From Oceanospirillum sediminis (GTDB lineage Bacteria; Pseudomonadota; Gammaproteobacteria; Pseudomonadales; Halomonadaceae): 45,032 nt of DNA. Positions 43,732 to 45,032 of this stretch are shown here, one piece after another. The stretch spans positions 1 to 45,032 of the forward strand of contig NZ_JACJFM010000040.1 in assembly GCF_014164585.1 (NCBI RefSeq), given 5' to 3'. The notes beneath the pieces are model-generated. The model was not told where the DNA came from and searched no databases. It saw only the letters and a list, made by a program, of their open reading frames with translations. Numbering within the stretch: position 1 is the first letter of the stretch; each line of letters starts with the position of its first letter. The translations under genes and the position numbers were made by a program.

Positions 43732-43785
43732 AGGGCTATTGTTTCCTTATTTTCCTGATAAAATCAAAAGGAAAATAGCCCTTTT
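43732..43785. terminator. Long hairpin, probable terminator for the 226-aa gene
   Basis: AGGGCTAT (from 43732) pairs with ATAGCCCT (to 43782), continued by TTTCCTT with AAGGAAA, around an AT-rich loop. On the plus strand it is followed by TTTCTG; on the minus strand by GTTATTTTA. It lies 120 bp past the stop of the minus-strand gene at 43905. Confidence 0.6.
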
Positions 43786-43904
43786 CTGTATGGATTCAAT
43801 GTGTGGCTCCTGCTGAGGTGTAAAGAGATAAAGTCGGACTACGCTGACAGCAGTAATTTAGTTGACTGATAAACGTATCAGGTCAGGATTAACACAGCTC
43901 ACAA

Positions 43905-44585
43905 TCAATACAGACGATTCAGCACAGAAAGATACCCATTGACTTTACTATTGGTCATCGCAGTGGGATTCAGGCGGTCAGCGATACGCATAGATAGCTC
44001 CAGTTTTTGCAGAGAGCTTTTGTTTTCATCGCTCATAATTTCTCCCTCTTCTGAGCGACTATAGCGGCTCAGCTCTTCAGCAATCAAACGGATATTAGCA
44101 TTGGAGGAAGATGGCTGAGCACCGTTGAAGTTGCTCAGAACAGATTTAGCCTTATCCAGTGTATCCAGCAATGCATGTTCTTCATCCTGCTCTTTTAACT
44201 CCTTACTGAAACGATCCGCAAATTCCATCAGTTCTTTCAGAGTACCCTTATCTTCTCTGTCAGAGTCAGACGTTGATGCTTCTGTTGCCAGAGGTGTCAG
44301 TCTTCTGGCTTCAGCATTATTAATCAGACCGTACTCTTCCAAACGTGAAATAAATGTCGGCGTAATGCGCAGACTGCCAGGCCCATCGGCAAAAAACTCT
44401 TCATTCAGCTTCTGTATTCTCAATGCCCGGTCAGATAAGGTCACTCCCTGATTAGCAACTCTGGTTGCTGTAGCGCTGGTCTCCTGGGATTTCGCTGAGG
44501 TATCCTGAGCAGGTTTAGCCTCAACTTTCTGATGATTATCCTGCTTAATTAAGGTTTCACTACGTGTTGAATTGATGCTCAGCAT
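43905..44585 (-). CDS. Hypothetical charged protein (226 aa)
   Basis: A 226-residue soluble, mostly helical protein, rich in Glu, Ser, Arg and Lys, with a low-complexity Thr/Ser/Ala/Lys-rich N-terminus (about residues 1-45). No signal peptide or membrane helix. GAGG lies about 10 nt before the ATG. The stretch VTLSDRALRIQKLNEEFF recalls short motifs near the start of some flagellar and secretion-associated proteins, but I cannot name a family. It is a single gene: the next sequence upstream (44586-45032) has no gene, and a terminator at 43732-43785 follows. Function unknown. Confidence 0.7.
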   Translation of the reverse strand: MLSINSTRSETLIKQDNHQKVEAKPAQDTSAKSQETSATATRVANQGVTLSDRALRIQKLNEEFFADGPGSLRITPTFISRLEEYGLINNAEARRLTPLATEASTSDSDREDKGTLKELMEFADRFSKELKEQDEEHALLDTLDKAKSVLSNFNGAQPSSSNANIRLIAEELSRYSRSEEGEIMSDENKSSLQKLELSMRIADRLNPTAMTNSKVNGYLSVLNRLY

Positions 44586-45032
44586 TTTCCATAACCTCAG
44601 TCGAGAAATTTAAAACTGATTTTGGTTATGAAAAATATATGCCATATTTTTTAACTCATTGTTTTAATAAAAATAAGGTATGGTTCTCGCCGCATGATCA
44701 AACTCTGTCGGCGGAAAACAGATCATGTAATCAATATAATCCCTGGCAATGTCGTGCCGCAGGTATTAAGAAACGCTGTTAGTCGTCGATAAAGTGAAAA
44801 GAAACATTTCTATAAAAAGCATGTTTTTCGTTGCACTGGTTTAATCTGCGAGGTAGGTAAAGGGATATAAAGCGTCACAGTGCCTTTTGTATTTAATGGA
44901 ATAGTCGCCCTGCTATGAAACAGGCCTGGCATATAGCTTTGTCGTGCTTTTGCTAACCCTCTGATTTCCCTGCTTTTGCTGCTCGTTTCAGAGCTGCTGT
45001 AACTTTTTTACAAAAAATGCACTTATTTTTGC
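44586..45032. other. 447-bp stretch without a gene at the window edge
   Basis: No reading frame with a ribosome-binding site is seen. The left end is AT-rich and probably holds the promoter of the 226-aa gene; the rest may be upstream of a gene beyond the window. No tRNA, repeat or clear terminator was recognised. Confidence 0.5.

Noticed and set aside
44766-44795. Sigma-28-type flagellar promoter (TAAG...GTCGATAA)
   Set aside because: Only the -10-like part resembles the consensus, spacing is off by one and no flagellar gene is visible.
1-45032. tRNA, rRNA, CRISPR, transposase or prophage genes
   Set aside because: None was recognised on either strand; no regularly spaced repeats, integrase or terminal inverted repeats were seen.

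Overview
The window looks like chromosome of a free-living, respiring gammaproteobacterium, probably a marine Oceanospirillales-type organism. This rests on protein resemblance (MesX/MesD, a NosR-family flavo-iron-sulfur protein, the DUF2868/DUF3482 pair, many LysR regulators with single divergent targets) and on moderate GC content; no rRNA or species marker is present. I see no phage, transposase, CRISPR array or tRNA. The layout is a chain of small independent modules of one to three genes, most of them a regulator divergent from its likely target.

Region 1-9.7 kb: two small unknown genes; a LysR regulator divergent from a LysE-family exporter; a ZIP-family metal transporter divergent from a class I-type dihydroorotase. 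A perfect 17-bp match to the core of the gammaproteobacterial Zur (zinc repressor) operator lies just before the dihydroorotase, and that enzyme has Gln in place of the first His of the metal-binding HxH motif. Next come mesX and mesD, a cobalamin- and folate-independent methionine synthase system, with an exact MetR-type operator upstream. An AT-richer LysR/short-chain dehydrogenase divergent pair closes the region.

Region 9.7-18.6 kb: a translationally coupled operon for a class III aminotransferase-fold phospho-lyase and an APH-type kinase (probable amino-alcohol phosphorylation and elimination); a periplasmic amino-acid-type binding protein; an AhpD/CMD-family protein divergent from an AraC regulator; a HAD phosphatase divergent from an EamA exporter; an isochorismatase-family hydrolase; and a second short-chain dehydrogenase.

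Region 18.6-29 kb: a notable two-component system made of a complete NCS1 (purine/cytosine/allantoin-type) permease fused through a cysteine-rich metal-cluster-like segment to a hybrid histidine kinase, coupled by a 4-bp overlap to a LuxR-type response regulator. It is followed by a lipoprotein serine hydrolase divergent from an NhaR-like regulator, a small unknown protein, an overlapping Fe(II)/2-oxoglutarate oxygenase-GNAT pair, and a dCMP deaminase.

Region 29-45 kb: a polytopic membrane protein of unknown function; a trans-sulfuration-family PLP enzyme; an Irr/Fur-like regulator with a di-haem cytochrome c peroxidase and an Irr/Fur-type palindrome between them; two LysR regulators, the second divergent from a nitrilase; an orphan NosR-like protein whose leader can fold to cover its own ribosome-binding site; a secreted eight-repeat Sel1 protein; the DUF3482 GTPase/DUF2868 membrane protein operon; and an unknown charged protein beside a 447-bp stretch with no gene.

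The observations I rate most highly are the Zur-box/altered-ligand dihydroorotase locus, the NCS1 permease-histidine kinase, the Irr-like/peroxidase module, the MetR-box/mesXD unit and the self-occluding leader of the NosR-like gene.
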